DNA of 64,000 bases from Phycobacter azelaicus (GTDB lineage: Bacteria; Pseudomonadota; Alphaproteobacteria; Rhodobacterales; Rhodobacteraceae): NCBI RefSeq assembly GCF_014884385.1, contig NZ_WKFH01000003.1, positions 744,001-808,000 on the forward strand, read 5' to 3'. Numbering within the stretch: the first letter of the stretch is position 1; every line of letters begins with the position of its first letter. A program made the position numbers and the translations under genes. Of the stretch, positions 61,397-64,000 are shown in pieces. Below the pieces are notes generated by a model. The model saw only the letters and a program-made list of their open reading frames with translations. It was not told where the DNA came from and searched no databases.

Positions 61397-62845
61397 ATGG
61401 TTTCCCGCGTTATCCCCGTAGACCCGTTCGATCTGGTCCTGTTCGGCGCCACCGGCGATCTGGCCCGCCGCAAGATCCTGCCAAGTCTGTTTCACCGCTT
61501 CCAGATCGGCCAGTTCGATGCGCAAACGCGCATCATTGGCACCTCGCGCGCGGACCTTGACCGGCAAGGCTTTCGCAACATGACGGCCGATGCCATCCGT
61601 GAGTTCGGTCAGCCGGGGGAAACCACCGAGGCGGATATCGCCGCCTTTGCAGAGCTACTCGACTATGTGCCGGTGGACGCGCGCGGCGACACTGGCTGGG
61701 ACGAACTCGGTCAGCATCTGCGCGAAGACGTAATCCGTGCATTTTACCTCTCGGTCGGCCCCAACCTGTTCACTGATATCGCGGACCAGCTGAGCGCCAG
61801 TGGTATCGCCACGCCCGACAGCCGCATCGTGCTGGAAAAACCCTTTGGCCACGATCTGGCCTCGGCGCAGGCGCTGAACCAAGCGCTGCGGGCGCATTTC
61901 CAAGAGGGTCAGATCTATCGGATCGACCACTACCTCGGCAAGGAAACCGTACAGAACCTGATGGCGCTGCGTTTTGCCAATTCCCTGTTCGAACCCTTAT
62001 GGAACTCTTCCCATATCGACCATGTTCAGATCACCGTCGCCGAAAGCATCGGAGTCGAGGGGCGCGGCGAGTATTACGACAAATCGGGTGCCATGCGGGA
62101 CATGGTGCAGAACCACCTGATGCAGCTTCTGTGCCTCACCGCGATGGAGCCGCCTGCCCGTTTCACGCCAAACGCGGTACGCGACGAAAAGGTCAAGGTG
62201 ATCGAGGCGCTCAATCCCGTCGCCCCCGACGACATTGCCCGCGGCCAGTATCGCGGCAAGAACGGTGACAGCTACCGTGACCATGCGGGCAACCCTGACA
62301 GCACCACCGAAAGCTTTGTCGCGATGAAGGTGCAGGTGGCGAACTGGCGTTGGGCCGGCACGCCGTTTTACCTGCGCACCGGCAAATGCCTGCGCGAGCG
62401 CGTGTCCGAAATCGCGGTCTATTTCCGTGACCCACCGCACAACATCTTTGAAGGCGCAGACGGGGTACATGGCAATGTACTTGTGATCCGCCTGCAACCC
62501 GATGAGGGCATCACGCTGCGCACCACGATCAAGGATCCCGGCCCCGGCGGCATGCGTCTGACGGGCGCGAACCTTGATATGACCTTTGCCGAATCCCTGC
62601 CCGACGCAGGCCGCCCCCAAGACGCCTATGAGCGGCTGATCATGGATGTGATCCGGGGCAATCAAACCCTGTTCATGCGCGGCGACGAGGTCGAGGCCGC
62701 ATGGGCCTGGGCTGACCCCATCATCGCTGGCTGGACCGAGGCAGGTACCGAGCCACAACGCTATGACCGCGGCGGATCCGGCCCCGAGGATTCGCTGCTC
62801 CTGATGCACCGCGACGGGCGCCGATGGCGCGGTATCGGAGACTGA
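61397..62845 (+). CDS. zwf: Glucose-6-phosphate 1-dehydrogenase
   Basis: Oxidises glucose 6-phosphate to 6-phosphogluconolactone. 482 aa. The coenzyme fold is [20 protein letters not shown] (residues 13-32), the substrate signature [20 protein letters not shown] carries the catalytic His/Lys, and [14 protein letters not shown] is conserved. GAAGGAA is upstream of the start. It is 36 bp after pgi. No 6-phosphogluconolactonase gene lies between it and edd. Confidence 0.96.
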   Translation: MVSRVIPVDPFDLVLFGATGDLARRKILPSLFHRFQIGQFDAQTRIIGTSRADLDRQGFRNMTADAIREFGQPGETTEADIAAFAELLDYVPVDARGDTGWDELGQHLREDVIRAFYLSVGPNLFTDIADQLSASGIATPDSRIVLEKPFGHDLASAQALNQALRAHFQEGQIYRIDHYLGKETVQNLMALRFANSLFEPLWNSSHIDHVQITVAESIGVEGRGEYYDKSGAMRDMVQNHLMQLLCLTAMEPPARFTPNAVRDEKVKVIEALNPVAPDDIARGQYRGKNGDSYRDHAGNPDSTTESFVAMKVQVANWRWAGTPFYLRTGKCLRERVSEIAVYFRDPPHNIFEGADGVHGNVLVIRLQPDEGITLRTTIKDPGPGGMRLTGANLDMTFAESLPDAGRPQDAYERLIMDVIRGNQTLFMRGDEVEAAWAWADPIIAGWTEAGTEPQRYDRGGSGPEDSLLLMHRDGRRWRGIGD

Positions 62846-62921
62846 CCCTCATCCCACGCCTCACCCGCCCCATTCCGCCTGCCCCAGCCAGCCCGCGCCA
62901 GACACCCGAAAGGCATCTCAC

Positions 62922-64000
62922 ATGAGCTTGAACAAGACACTCAAAGAGGTCACCGAACGGATCATCACCCGCAGCGCCGAGACCCGCAGCGCCTATCTGG
63001 ACCGCATGCGGGCGGCCAAAAGCCAGGGCCCGGCACGGGCGCACCTGTCCTGCTCGGGTCAGGCCCATGCCTATGCCGCGACCGGCGCCGATCAGGGCAC
63101 GCTTGCCACCGGCAGCGCAGGGCATCTGGGCATAGTCACCGCCTATAACGACATGCTCTCGGCGCATCAGCCGTTCGAAACCTACCCCACCCTGATCCGC
63201 GATGCCGTGCGCGCCGCGGGCGGCACGGCGCAGGTTGCGGGGGGGGTGCCTGCCATGTGTGACGGCGTCACCCAGGGTGAGGCCGGCATGGAGCTAAGCC
63301 TGTTTTCCCGCGACACCATCGCGATGGCGACCGGGGTTGCGCTCAGCCACAACGTGTTTGACGCGGCGGTCTTTTTGGGCGTCTGCGACAAGATCGTACC
63401 AGGACTCGTCATTGGCGCGCAGACCTTTGGCCATCTGCCCGCCGTCTTCCTGCCGGCGGGGCCGATGACCAGCGGGCTGGCAAACGATGAAAAGGCCAAG
63501 ATCCGCCAGAAGTTCGCCGCCGGTGAAATAAGTCGGGAGGAGCTGCTGGCGGCCGAGATGGCCGCCTACCACGGCCCCGGCACCTGCACCTTCTACGGCA
63601 CGGCCAACACCAACCAGATGTTGATGGAGTTCATGGGCCTGCACCTGCCCGGCGCCTCTTTCGTCAATCCCGGCACGCCCCTGCGCGAGGCACTGACCAT
63701 TGAGGGCGCGAAACGGGCACTCTCGCTCTCGGCCCTCGGCGACAGCTACACGCCGGTCTGCGATGTGCTGGACGAAAAAGCCTATGCCAACGGCATCGTC
63801 GGATTGATGGCCACCGGTGGGTCGACCAACCTGTTGATCCACCTCATCGCAATGGCGCGCGCCGGGGGCGTGATCCTCGATTGGCAGGATTTCGCGGATC
63901 TGTCGGATGTGGTGCCGCTTCTGGCGCGGGTCTATCCCAATGGCCTCGCGGATGTGAACCATTTCCATGCCGCAGGCGGACTTGGCTATATGATCGGGGA
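62922..64000 (+). CDS. edd: Phosphogluconate dehydratase (3' partial)
   Basis: First dedicated Entner-Doudoroff enzyme, dehydrating 6-phosphogluconate to KDPG. The frame from ATG 62922 stays open to the window end (359 codons of about 600). Landmarks: [62 protein letters not shown] and [20 protein letters not shown]. Cys113, Cys155 and Cys222 are present; the last two correspond by position to Cys157 and Cys224 of the E. coli enzyme, iron-sulfur ligands. It follows zwf by 76 bp. Confidence 0.96.
   Translation, partial: MSLNKTLKEVTERIITRSAETRSAYLDRMRAAKSQGPARAHLSCSGQAHAYAATGADQGTLATGSAGHLGIVTAYNDMLSAHQPFETYPTLIRDAVRAAGGTAQVAGGVPAMCDGVTQGEAGMELSLFSRDTIAMATGVALSHNVFDAAVFLGVCDKIVPGLVIGAQTFGHLPAVFLPAGPMTSGLANDEKAKIRQKFAAGEISREELLAAEMAAYHGPGTCTFYGTANTNQMLMEFMGLHLPGASFVNPGTPLREALTIEGAKRALSLSALGDSYTPVCDVLDEKAYANGIVGLMATGGSTNLLIHLIAMARAGGVILDWQDFADLSDVVPLLARVYPNGLADVNHFHAAGGLGYMIG

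Overview
The window looks like chromosomal DNA of a marine alphaproteobacterium of the Roseobacter group (Rhodobacteraceae; Ruegeria/Phaeobacter/Leisingera-like). The evidence is high GC, dense operons joined by ATGA start/stop overlaps, and the gene content: a complete C-P lyase locus, tungstate uptake, de novo NAD synthesis, haem uptake, urea ABC transporter plus urease, and an Entner-Doudoroff start. The species assignment is inference from gene content, not from a marker gene. I saw no rRNA, tRNA, CRISPR array, transposase or prophage gene.

Layout. 1-7139: tail of a peptide-type ABC transporter operon (fused ATPases, binding protein, two permeases) ending in a CoA-transferase whose two halves appear in swapped order. 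7243-9636: large MscS-type channel. 9861-16362: a tightly coupled seven-gene operon (four glycosyltransferases, a histidine phosphatase, a CE4-like deacetylase and a small methyltransferase) for an unidentified glycan. 16430-24320: phosphonate degradation: phnGHIJKLN on the minus strand under a divergent phnF regulator, with phnM and a DUF1045 2H-phosphoesterase gene rearranged at the far end. 24656-26870: tupBCA tungstate transporter. 27272-30768: nadABC. 30777-33917: CocE-type hydrolase and a normal CoA-transferase. 34007-43028: two divergent haem operons, hmuR-orf-exbB-exbD-exbD-tonB and hmuSTUV. 43029-46938: two DUF4178 zinc-ribbon proteins, a 53-aa membrane peptide, DUF350 and a membrane-anchored spermidine-synthase-like protein. 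47009-52983: urtABCDE. 53451-59394: ureD-A-(small His-rich protein)-B-C-(DUF1127)-E-F-G. 59744-64000: pgi-zwf-edd, the last cut by the window end.

How the genes work together. Much of the window concerns nutrient scavenging: phosphorus from phosphonates, nitrogen from urea (import by UrtABCDE, hydrolysis by urease), iron from haem (TonB-driven outer-membrane uptake, ABC import, HmuS in the cytoplasm), tungstate, and peptides. Central metabolism is represented by NAD synthesis and by glucose-6-phosphate entry into the Entner-Doudoroff pathway.

The least explained parts are the glycan operon (9861-16362), the DUF4178/DUF350/aminopropyltransferase-like membrane module (43029-46938), a hairpin repeat family with apparently compensatory stem changes (24557-24630 and 59457-59535), the permuted CoA-transferase, the DUF1045 protein that may supply the missing PhnP step, and several small genes and operator-like dyads.
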